A program made the position numbers and the translations under genes. A stretch of DNA of 64,000 nt from JABDFW01 sp035550215. Its GTDB lineage: Bacteria; Bacteroidota; Bacteroidia; Chitinophagales; Chitinophagaceae. Numbering within the stretch: the stretch's first letter is position 1; every line of letters starts with the position of its first letter. The notes under the pieces are model-generated. The model was not told where the DNA came from and did no database searches. It saw only the letters and a program-made list of their open reading frames with translations. The stretch is from the NCBI GenBank assembly GCA_035550215.1, contig DASZPM010000026.1, positions 62,001-126,000 on the forward strand, read 5' to 3'. This document shows, piece by piece, positions 1 through 7,129 of the stretch.

Positions 1-1113
1 ATCTTCTTCCAGCCACTCGGTTTTTTCAAAGTAAGTGAGAAAATCATAAAAAGGCACCTGTGCATCTATCAAGTAACTGCCATCATCTCTCTTCACAATT
101 TCATAGTCAACTTCATGCGGCTCAGATATATCTCCTACAATCGCCTCTAAAATATCATTCAGGGTAACTATGCCCTCCATGTCGCCATACTCATTTACTA
201 TAAAGGCAAAATGGGTTTTACTTTCCTTAAACCTTTCCAGCAAATGGTAGGCAGAGATATTTTCGGGCACATATAAGCCGGGCTTCATAATATTTTTAAG
301 CACAACGCCGGGTTTCTCCCTGAAAATATCTTTCAATGTAACTACCCCTTTTATACTGTCAATATTCTCTTCACATACGGGGTATACGCTGTGCACCTGT
401 TCATCTGTAAATTCTTTTATCTGTGCCACGGTATGGTTAACATTCAGCCATACAATGTCGCTGCGGTGCGTCATAAGCGAGGTTATATTTCTATCACCCA
501 AATGAAAAACGCGCTCTATAATTTCCTGCTCGGCTTCTTCAATGGTGCCCTGTTCAGTACCTTCGCTTATAATGGCTTTTATTTCATCTTCCGTAACCTG
601 GCTTTCGTTATTGCGGATGCGAAAAATGTTCACCAGCGCGTTGGTTGATTTAGTGAGCAGCCATATAAAAGGGGTATTAAGCATGCTGATAAAGCGCATT
701 GGTGCAGCCAGGCTTTTAGAGATACTTTCAGGCTTGCTCAGGCCAATTCTTTTAGGCAGTAATTCCCCCAGCACAAGGGTAAAATAAGCTATGATGATAA
801 CTACAATAATTGTAGCGATAATATTGCTGTAGTGCTGTAAAAAACTGTAGCGGTTCAAAAATTCCTGCAGGCTGTCTTTAAGATTGTCAGAAAAAATACC
901 GTCAAGAATACCTATAAGGGTAAGCCCTATTTGGGTGGTGGAAATAAATTTATCCGGGTGGTTTGCAAGTTTAAGCGCTTCCCTGGCCCGCAAGTCGCCA
1001 CGGTTTGCCTGCGCTTCAAGCCTTGCCTTGCGCACTGACACAAGGGCAATCTCAACCATTGCAAAAACCCCGTTCAACAAAATAAGCGCAAGAATTATGA
1101 ATATTGCCGTCAT
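1..1113 (-). CDS. CNNM/CorC-type membrane protein with DUF21 and CBS domains (partial)
   Basis: The frame begins with ATG at 1113 and runs off the left edge after 371 codons, so the C-terminus is missing. Residues 1 to about 200 form the DUF21/CNNM membrane domain, with a first helix (FIILALILLNGVFAMVEIAL) and the family's motif around VLGELLPKRIGL. Two CBS repeats follow (MTHRSDIVWL and IMKPGLYVPE regions, the second ending GDMEGIVTLNDILEAIVGDI), then the start of a CorC_HlyC domain. Family members are inner-membrane proteins linked to magnesium or cobalt efflux and often annotated as hemolysin-like; the substrate here cannot be told. About 50 to 60 residues are probably lost at the edge. 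Confidence 0.9.
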   Translation of the reverse strand, partial: MTAIFIILALILLNGVFAMVEIALVSVRKARLEAQANRGDLRAREALKLANHPDKFISTTQIGLTLIGILDGIFSDNLKDSLQEFLNRYSFLQHYSNIIATIIVVIIIAYFTLVLGELLPKRIGLSKPESISKSLAAPMRFISMLNTPFIWLLTKSTNALVNIFRIRNNESQVTEDEIKAIISEGTEQGTIEEAEQEIIERVFHLGDRNITSLMTHRSDIVWLNVNHTVAQIKEFTDEQVHSVYPVCEENIDSIKGVVTLKDIFREKPGVVLKNIMKPGLYVPENISAYHLLERFKESKTHFAFIVNEYGDMEGIVTLNDILEAIVGDISEPHEVDYEIVKRDDGSYLIDAQVPFYDFLTYFEKTEWLEED

Positions 1114-1224
1114 ATTATAACACGTAAAACTAACAAATATCAGGTTTATTGACGGAGCGCGAATATTTACGTGGATAATTTTGTATTAAATTGGTAACCT
1201 GCATCATATAAATTCAAGCTATTA

Positions 1225-1809
1225 TCATTCTTTCACCAGCCCGTTACCCGGCAGCCCGATAAATTTATTAAAAGTGTAAGCCGTTAAGCTGCCAGCGAGT
1301 GCGCCGAAAATAGTGCCGCACAAAATATCAAGCGGGTAATGTACCCCCACATATACCTGGCCATAAGCAATGGTAGCTGCCCATACAAAAAATAAATACC
1401 CCCATTTTTTAACATAGGGTTTAAGTGTGTAGTATAGCACAAATGCTGCACCAAAATGATTAGCAGCATGATTTGATGTAAAGCTAAAACTGGAAGGGCA
1501 GCGGTTTAGCAGCAGGCGCATGTAAGGTGCAAGGTCAATATCATTGCAGGGGCGTGGCCGTGCTACAAGGTCTTTAATAATATTACTTCCCTGGTCTGTA
1601 ATAATTACGGTAAGTATAAGGGTTAATATCCAGGGCCATGCTTTCCAGCCGAAATTTATAAGAATAAATACCAGCAGGAAAAAATACAAAGGTGTCCATG
1701 TAACCGCGTCACGCCACCAGGGATATACATGGTTGAGAAAGCCGTTTGTCCATTCGGTGTTTATCTTCAGGAACAGCCATCTATCCCATGATTTAAGCGT
1801 TTCAAGCAT
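1225..1809 (-). CDS. PAP2-family membrane phosphatase
   Basis: A 194-residue membrane protein with several hydrophobic helices and the three signature motifs of type 2 phosphatidic acid phosphatases: KDLVARPRPC (motif 1), SFTSNHAANH (motif 2, with the catalytic His) and GQVYVGVHYPLD (motif 3, with the nucleophile His). The usual Arg of motif 3 (SRxxxGxH) is Gln here. Such enzymes hydrolyse undecaprenyl diphosphate or phosphatidyl phosphates on the outer face of the inner membrane; its size fits the undecaprenyl-diphosphatase-like group, but the substrate is inferred. It is a single gene with its own promoter just upstream. Confidence 0.88.
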   Translation of the reverse strand: MLETLKSWDRWLFLKINTEWTNGFLNHVYPWWRDAVTWTPLYFFLLVFILINFGWKAWPWILTLILTVIITDQGSNIIKDLVARPRPCNDIDLAPYMRLLLNRCPSSFSFTSNHAANHFGAAFVLYYTLKPYVKKWGYLFFVWAATIAYGQVYVGVHYPLDILCGTIFGALAGSLTAYTFNKFIGLPGNGLVKE

Positions 1810-1833
1810 TACTATTGTTTATTTGCGCAGCGT

Positions 1834-1862
1834 CAAAACTACGAATGTGTATTAATATACAA
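1834..1862 (-). promoter_or_regulatory. Bacteroidota-type promoter of the PAP2 gene
   Basis: Reading the minus strand, TTG (1862-1860) is followed after 18 nt by TAGTTTTG (1841-1834), a perfect match to the Bacteroidota -7 consensus TAnnTTTG. Transcription would start about 20 nt before the ATG at 1809. Confidence 0.6.
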
Positions 1863-1920
1863 TGTGAACGTGCTTGTAAAATGTAAAGTCATGGCCACGC
1901 CTATTTGTGTTTCGCCATTA

Positions 1921-2862
1921 TTATAGTTTGGCTGCTTTATCCAGTTTATCCAAAGTAACCTTTGCCATTTTATAAAATGCCTCATGGCTGTAACCGGCTA
2001 TATGCGGCGTAACAATTACATTGGGCTGGCTGCATAACCAGTCAAGCTGCTGTTTTTCTTCGGCTGAAAAGGTATTAAGCTTTTCATTTTCTAATACATC
2101 CACCCCCGCAGCGGTTATATTGCCTGCCTGCAATGCGCGTATTAAAGCCGCGGTGTCTGTTACCTTGCCCCGGCATGCCGTTAAAAAATATGGCTTTTTT
2201 TTAAATGATTGAAAAAAAGCGTCGCCTGCATAATGAAAAGTTTCTTCCGTTAACGGCAAATGCAGGCTTACTGCATCAGCATAACGGGCAATTTGTTCAA
2301 GTTCAGCTTCCCTTACATACCCTTTCGCAAAACCATGCACATATTTATCATGAGCAAGCACTGTAACATCAAACGGAGCAAGCAGCTTTGCAAATGCCGA
2401 ACCCGTGTTACCATAGCCGATGATGCCTACTGTTTTACCGGTAAGTTCAGTACCCCTGTTGGCATCACGTATCCATTCACCATGTTTTACCTCATCAAAA
2501 CTGCTGCTTATTTTATTCATAAGGTTAAGCAGCAGCCCCAGCGAATGTTCTGCCACGGCATTGCGGTTACCTTCAGGGCTGCTTACGCAATAAATACCCT
2601 TGCTTTCGGCATACGGCACGTCAATCAATTCCATACCGCTGCCAAGGCGGCCAATCCATACCAACTGCGCCGCTTTATCCAAAATATGCTTATCAATTTT
2701 AAGCCGGGTTGTAATTATAAGGCCTTTTATATCGTGTATCGTTGCCGCCAGCTCATCGTAAGTAATGGCCGGCATATACATTACTTCATACCCCTTTTGC
2801 TGCAAGGTTTCAATAAGATAGTTATGTACTTTGGCGGTTATTAATGCTTTGTTGCTCATCAT
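1921..2862 (-). CDS. D-isomer-specific 2-hydroxyacid dehydrogenase (phosphoglycerate dehydrogenase-like)
   Basis: A 313-residue NAD-dependent dehydrogenase. The Rossmann motif GIIGYGNTGSAFAKLL lies near residue 145, the catalytic Arg is in LTACRGKV, the Glu in VDVLENEKLNT and the His in VIVTPHIAGYSHEA, which together make the Arg-Glu-His set of this family. It lacks the C-terminal ACT domain of long SerA enzymes, so it may act on another 2-hydroxyacid, though short SerA forms exist in Bacteroidota. Two adjacent ATG codons (2862 and 2859) can start it. It begins 7 nt after the rsmA stop and is probably co-transcribed with rsmA. Confidence 0.88.
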   Translation of the reverse strand: MMSNKALITAKVHNYLIETLQQKGYEVMYMPAITYDELAATIHDIKGLIITTRLKIDKHILDKAAQLVWIGRLGSGMELIDVPYAESKGIYCVSSPEGNRNAVAEHSLGLLLNLMNKISSSFDEVKHGEWIRDANRGTELTGKTVGIIGYGNTGSAFAKLLAPFDVTVLAHDKYVHGFAKGYVREAELEQIARYADAVSLHLPLTEETFHYAGDAFFQSFKKKPYFLTACRGKVTDTAALIRALQAGNITAAGVDVLENEKLNTFSAEEKQQLDWLCSQPNVIVTPHIAGYSHEAFYKMAKVTLDKLDKAAKL

Positions 2863-2869
2863 TCTTTAA

Positions 2870-3634
2870 TTATAACACTTGTTTCATCCTGAACGTAAGC
2901 GCTGCAAAATCGTTAATGCTTAGCTGTTCTGCACGTTTATCGAATATTTCTTCTTTCAACACTTCCTCTTCAAATAATCCCCGCACGGCATTGCGCAACA
3001 TTTTACGGCGCTGGTTAAAAGCGGTTTTTACAAGCGTGAAAAAAAGCTGCCTGCTTTTTACAGTAAGGCTCTCCTCCTTTAATGTAAGCCTTATAACGCC
3101 GCTCATTACTTTAGGCGGCGGGTTAAAACAGCCCTGCGGTACGTCAAACAGGTATTCAACGGTATAATATGCCTGTATTAATACGCTCAAAATACCGTAC
3201 ACTTTGCTGCCCGGCTTGCTGGCAATACGTTGTGCCACTTCTTTTTGAAACATACCGATAACAACGGGCACCTGTTCATACCAGTCGAGTATTTTAAATA
3301 ATATCTGGCTTGAAATGTTATAGGGAAAATTGCCCACCACCGTAAATGTTCCTGAAAAGGGTACCGTGGTACGCAAAAAGTCTTCATGAATTATCTTACC
3401 CTGTATTCCAGGGTAAGTGTGCTGCAGGTATTGCACTTTTTCCTCGTCCAGCTCAATGGCCTTAAAATTAATGCCGGGTATTTGCAGCAGGTATTTAGTA
3501 AGGGCGCCACCGCCGGGGCCGATTTCGGCAAGTTGTTCAAACGGGTGTTCCTGCAATGCAGCTACAATTTTGCGGCAAATGTTCTCATCCTTTAAAAAAT
3601 GCTGGCCTAATGACTTTTTTAGCGTGTACTGCAT
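2870..3634 (-). CDS. rsmA: 16S rRNA (adenine(1518)-N(6)/adenine(1519)-N(6))-dimethyltransferase
   Basis: RsmA/KsgA dimethylates two adjacent adenines in the 3' terminal hairpin of 16S rRNA, using S-adenosylmethionine, late in 30S assembly. The 254-residue protein has the family N-terminus (KKSLGQHFLKDENI), the SAM motif AEIGPGGGALTKYL and the catalytic N-F-P-Y motif (VVGNFPYNISSQIL). The C-terminal helical domain includes FNPPPKVMSGVI and FNQRRKMLRNA. Length is normal for the family. It is first in a two-gene minus-strand unit with the 2-hydroxyacid dehydrogenase and is divergent from pdxA, a pairing also common in other bacteria (pdxA-ksgA). Confidence 0.96.
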   Translation of the reverse strand: MQYTLKKSLGQHFLKDENICRKIVAALQEHPFEQLAEIGPGGGALTKYLLQIPGINFKAIELDEEKVQYLQHTYPGIQGKIIHEDFLRTTVPFSGTFTVVGNFPYNISSQILFKILDWYEQVPVVIGMFQKEVAQRIASKPGSKVYGILSVLIQAYYTVEYLFDVPQGCFNPPPKVMSGVIRLTLKEESLTVKSRQLFFTLVKTAFNQRRKMLRNAVRGLFEEEVLKEEIFDKRAEQLSINDFAALTFRMKQVL

Positions 3635-3649
3635 TGCAAATACAAAAAT

Positions 3650-3753
3650 AAGTCATTGGCCATTAAGTCATTGGCCAACCAGGATAATAAACATTCAGTA
3701 ATTCCCGGGGCACTACGCTGTTTACTGACCTAATGACCAATGACTTAATGACC
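3650..3753. repeat. Inverted repeat with 20-nt arms between rsmA and pdxA
   Basis: The left arm (3658-3677, GGCCATTAAGTCATTGGCCA) and the right arm (3734-3753, TGACCAATGACTTAATGACC) are reverse complements except for two positions, separated by 56 nt. The left side also contains a direct repeat of GTCATTGGCC with a 15-nt period (3652-3661 and 3667-3676). It lies in a divergent promoter region, so a shared terminator is unlikely. It may be a dispersed repeat element or a regulatory hairpin. Confidence 0.6.
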
Positions 3754-3787
3754 TTTTTAACTTACTTTTACCGCCAAATTTGTTTTA

Positions 3788-4882
3788 ATGAGCAACGAAC
3801 TTCAAAAACCTGTGATTGGCTTTACCTGCGGCGACCTTAACGGCATTGGCATTGAGCTGATAATAAAAACGCTCAGCGATAACCGCATACTGGACATGTG
3901 TGTACCCGTGGTTTTTGCCAGTAACAAATGCATAAACTTTTACCGTAAATCATTACCGGATATAAATTTTGTGTACCAGGCCGTGAAAGATTTTAACCGG
4001 CTTAACCCCAAACAGGTAAACATATTTAACTGCTGGGAGGAAGAAGTTGCCATTAACCCCGGCACCCTTAGTGACACCGCGGGGCAATACGCGCTTATAT
4101 CTCTGCAGCAGGGCGTGGAAGCCTTAAAAGCAGGAAATATACAGGGGCTTATTACTGCGCCAATCCACAAAAAAAATATACAAAGCGACCAATTTAAACA
4201 CAGCGGCCATACACCTTATTTAAAAGAACAGTTTAACGTGCCGGATGTAGTGATGCTGATGGTTGCCGAAAACCTGCGCGTGGCATTGGTAACAGAGCAT
4301 GTGCCGGTAGCAGATATAAAGAAATATATTACCAAAGAAAATATTGTAAGCAAGCTGCTGATATTAAATACAAGCCTGCAAAAAGATTTTGGCATCGCAA
4401 AACCGCGCATTGCGGTACTCGGGCTTAATCCCCACGCAGGCGACGAAGGGTTGATTGGCGATGAAGAAGAAACAATTATTAAACCCGCTATTAAAGAGGT
4501 AAAGTATAAAGATGTGATGGCTTTTGGCCCTTACAGCGCCGATGCTTTTTTTGCACGTGGCAGTTACCAGAAGTTTGATGCCGTATTGGCCATGTACCAC
4601 GACCAGGGCCTTATTCCGTTCAAGTCGTTGGCAATTGGTGAAGGAGTGAATTATACCGCCGGGCTGCCGGCAATACGCACCAGCCCTGACCATGGCACTG
4701 CCTTTGATATTGCGGGCAAAGGCAAGGCTGATGCATCATCGTTTATGGTAGCAACCTTTGAATGTATTGATATTTACCGCCGCCGTAACGGGTATGCAGA
4801 AATGCACCGCAACCCGCTGAAAAGACTGAGCAATATGCTGATGAACGCGCCTGATGAAGCCATTAAAGAGACAGAGGAATAA
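3788..4882 (+). CDS. pdxA: 4-hydroxythreonine-4-phosphate dehydrogenase
   Basis: PdxA oxidises and decarboxylates 4-phosphohydroxy-L-threonine on the DXP-dependent route to pyridoxal 5'-phosphate. The 364-residue protein starts with the family's P-V-I-G-F-T-C-G-D-x-N-G-I-G pattern. The metal-binding histidines lie in HSGHTPYL, LGLNPHAGDEG and MYHDQGLIPFK, and the C-terminal TAGLPAIRTSPDHGTAFDIAG block is typical. The length is slightly above the E. coli enzyme, because of the extension after residue 340. It is a cytoplasmic dimer in known cases. It is divergent from rsmA, with the inverted repeat at 3650-3753 between them. Confidence 0.96.
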   Translation: MSNELQKPVIGFTCGDLNGIGIELIIKTLSDNRILDMCVPVVFASNKCINFYRKSLPDINFVYQAVKDFNRLNPKQVNIFNCWEEEVAINPGTLSDTAGQYALISLQQGVEALKAGNIQGLITAPIHKKNIQSDQFKHSGHTPYLKEQFNVPDVVMLMVAENLRVALVTEHVPVADIKKYITKENIVSKLLILNTSLQKDFGIAKPRIAVLGLNPHAGDEGLIGDEEETIIKPAIKEVKYKDVMAFGPYSADAFFARGSYQKFDAVLAMYHDQGLIPFKSLAIGEGVNYTAGLPAIRTSPDHGTAFDIAGKGKADASSFMVATFECIDIYRRRNGYAEMHRNPLKRLSNMLMNAPDEAIKETEE

Positions 4883-4960
4883 GGGCAGGACTGCAGATGC
4901 GCAGTTATTTGATAAAGGATATTTTCTCAAATATAAATCCCCTCCCGGGGTTACGGATTT

Positions 4961-5833
4961 ATGATATACACCATACAAAACAGTCATCTTTCTGTTGCCA
5001 TTAGTACCAAAGGGGCGGAACTGCAAAGCCTGCTTAACAAAAATACCGGCATTGAACACATGTGGGGCGCAGACCCTGCCTTTTGGTCCAAATCGAGCCC
5101 GGTGCTCTTCCCGGTAGTAGGTGGTTTAAAAAACAACCAATACAGTTTTAGCGGCAGTACTTATACCCTAAACAGGCACGGCTTTGCCCGGGAATCAGAG
5201 TTTGTTGTTACCAGCCAGCAAAAAGACAGTATTGCTTTCACCCTTACCGACAGCGAAATCACCCTGCAACACTATCCCTTCCATTTCAGTTTCACTGTTA
5301 CTTACACGTTGCAGCAAAATAGCCTGCATGTTACCTATACTGTAATAAATACCGGCGATGAAACTATGTTTTTCTCAGTAGGCGGGCACCCGGCATTTAA
5401 AGCTCCCGTAGTGGCAGGCACAACATTTACAGATTATTACCTTGAGTTTAGCCATGCTGAAAACGCCGGCCGATGGCCGCTTTCGCCCGGGGGGCAAATT
5501 GAAACATACACGCAGCCGCTGCTTAACAATACCAATATTTTGCCGTTAACCAAACAATTATTTTACCAGGATGCTCTTGTGTTTAAGCACCTGCAAAGCA
5601 ATGCCATAAGCATAAAAAGCGGCGCAACCCCGCATGGGCTAACTGTTACTTTTAATGGCTTTCCCTACATGGGTATATGGAATGCAAAAGATGCCGATTT
5701 TGTGTGTATTGAACCCTGGTGCGGCATAGCTGACAGCGTTGATGCCAGCGGTGAGCTGCAGGATAAAGAGGGCATTAATGCCCTTGCTGCAAAGGAAACA
5801 TTTGAAAGAACCTGGATGGTAGAAGTCTTCTAA
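4961..5833 (+). CDS. Aldose 1-epimerase family protein
   Basis: A 290-residue cytoplasmic protein of the galactose-mutarotase-like fold. Visible landmarks are NRHGFARESEF, HYPFHFSFTVTYTL, FSVGGHPAFKAP with the likely catalytic His, and FVCIEPWCGIAD with the likely catalytic Glu. It resembles the LacX/YeaD-type branch more than classical GalM, so the sugar is uncertain. It follows pdxA by 78 nt; a short GC-rich hairpin (CCCC-TCCC-GGGG) lies just before the ATG. Confidence 0.85.
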   Translation: MIYTIQNSHLSVAISTKGAELQSLLNKNTGIEHMWGADPAFWSKSSPVLFPVVGGLKNNQYSFSGSTYTLNRHGFARESEFVVTSQQKDSIAFTLTDSEITLQHYPFHFSFTVTYTLQQNSLHVTYTVINTGDETMFFSVGGHPAFKAPVVAGTTFTDYYLEFSHAENAGRWPLSPGGQIETYTQPLLNNTNILPLTKQLFYQDALVFKHLQSNAISIKSGATPHGLTVTFNGFPYMGIWNAKDADFVCIEPWCGIADSVDASGELQDKEGINALAAKETFERTWMVEVF

Positions 5834-5893
5834 GCTTTGTATTAGGGCAGCAATGTTGTGGTTTATTATTTTAATTACCAGTCGGGCCGCCTT

Positions 5894-6385
5894 TTAAAAA
5901 TTAAATGTCGTTTTACTGTCGGGATAATCCAGCTTATAGCTTTCTTCTTTGTCGCCAACCTTTATGTGCATCATGTTTATCTGGTTAGTGTTATAGTCGT
6001 GCAGCAGGTTATTGGTAACATCAAGCTTTTGTACACCGGTAACATTCTTCACTTCAAAATAGCTCCATATACTTTCGCTTTGCTGCTCATAGCCTACAAA
6101 ACTCAATGTAACAGGTTTGCCATTTAGCTGCAGTTGAAGATGCTTTTGAATATAATCACTTACAAACTGGTTCATCTGCTCCTGGTTGGCGGGATGCAAA
6201 ATGTCTATCTTAACACCTGGGTGGTACTTACGTATGGTGTTTTCAAAATCGTCGGTAAATATGCGTACGCTTATTTCAAGGTCTTTATCCTTACCGTTAT
6301 AATTAAATTCCGTCATGCTCACAAAAAAGGGATGAACCAGCCCAAGTGCGGCAACAAACAGCCATTTATACAACATATTCGCCAT
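5894..6385 (-). CDS. DUF6702 family secreted protein
   Basis: A 163-residue protein with an N-terminal hydrophobic segment (LYKWLFVAALGLVHPFFVSM) that is a probable signal peptide, so a periplasmic location is inferred. The body, from TEFNYNGKDKDLEISVRIFTDD to FEVKNVTGVQKLDV, is beta-rich and matches the DUF6702 pattern known from Bacteroidota. No catalytic function is known. The ATG at 6385 or the one at 6376 could be used. It is divergent from the HupE/UreJ-like gene with under 100 bp between, so a shared control region is likely. Confidence 0.7.
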   Translation of the reverse strand: MANMLYKWLFVAALGLVHPFFVSMTEFNYNGKDKDLEISVRIFTDDFENTIRKYHPGVKIDILHPANQEQMNQFVSDYIQKHLQLQLNGKPVTLSFVGYEQQSESIWSYFEVKNVTGVQKLDVTNNLLHDYNTNQINMMHIKVGDKEESYKLDYPDSKTTFNF

Positions 6386-6481
6386 TCACCGATATTTTTT
6401 TTCTCCTGCAAAAGTCTGCTTTAATTTAACACTTTTTGTAATACTACCGAACTAAAAGGTTAAAATAGCTGCTAATTGCAC

Positions 6482-7129
6482 ATGGGAAATTTCAGGATGT
6501 TCTTCCCGATGGGGATTCAACACATTACTGACCTGAATGGTATTGACCACATCCTGTTTATTACAGCCCTTTGTTTGCGCTATTTATGGACTGACTGGAA
6601 AAAATTACTGGTACTTGTAACCGCCTTTACTATCGGGCACTCCATTACACTTGCTCTCAGCACACTTAATATTATTGATATTCCCAGGAACTGGACGGAA
6701 TTCTTAATTGCCATCACCATTATCATTACAGCGCTTAATAACTGTTTTGTAAGAGATTTCAACTTCAATACTAAATACCCGGTCATTTATTTTTACGCGC
6801 TTTTTTTCGGGTTAATACACGGTTTAGGTTTCAGCAGCCTGTTAAAAAGTATGCTTGGGAGAGATACCAGCATAATAACCCAGCTTTTTGCCTTCAACCT
6901 GGGGCTGGAGGTAGGGCAGTTAATAATTGTGTCAGTTATACTGGTAATTTCTTTTATACTGGTACGGGTTATAAAAATTAACCGTCGCGAATATATTCTT
7001 TTTGTAAGCGGCGGCATTGCCGCCCTTGCCCTGCAAATGGCTATTGAACGTTTCCCCATAAAAAATGATAATTCACATGAGAAAACTGCTTATGTGTGCC
7101 GCAGCCACGATAACACTATACACGGCTAA
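6482..7129 (+). CDS. HupE/UreJ-like integral membrane protein
   Basis: A 215-residue protein that is mostly transmembrane helices (about seven). It carries the motifs of the HupE/UreJ superfamily: GIQHITDLNGIDHILFI near the N-terminus, HSITLALSTL, LIHGLGFSSLL and FNLGLEVGQLIIV. Classical HupE and UreJ proteins are linked to nickel or cobalt uptake for hydrogenase and urease, but neither enzyme is encoded here, so transport of a metal is only an analogy. The ATG at 6482 is preferred over a TTG at 6476. Its 3' end overlaps the M1 peptidase start by 53 nt, which implies coupled expression. Confidence 0.82.
   Translation: MGNFRMFFPMGIQHITDLNGIDHILFITALCLRYLWTDWKKLLVLVTAFTIGHSITLALSTLNIIDIPRNWTEFLIAITIIITALNNCFVRDFNFNTKYPVIYFYALFFGLIHGLGFSSLLKSMLGRDTSIITQLFAFNLGLEVGQLIIVSVILVISFILVRVIKINRREYILFVSGGIAALALQMAIERFPIKNDNSHEKTAYVCRSHDNTIHG

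Noticed and set aside
2260..2844. Open frame of 194 codons on the plus strand
   Set aside because: It is antisense to the 2-hydroxyacid dehydrogenase gene, whose catalytic motifs are complete; the plus-strand product has no domain-like features.
6482..7129. Urease or hydrogenase accessory function
   Set aside because: No urease or hydrogenase gene lies in the window; only the superfamily assignment is kept.
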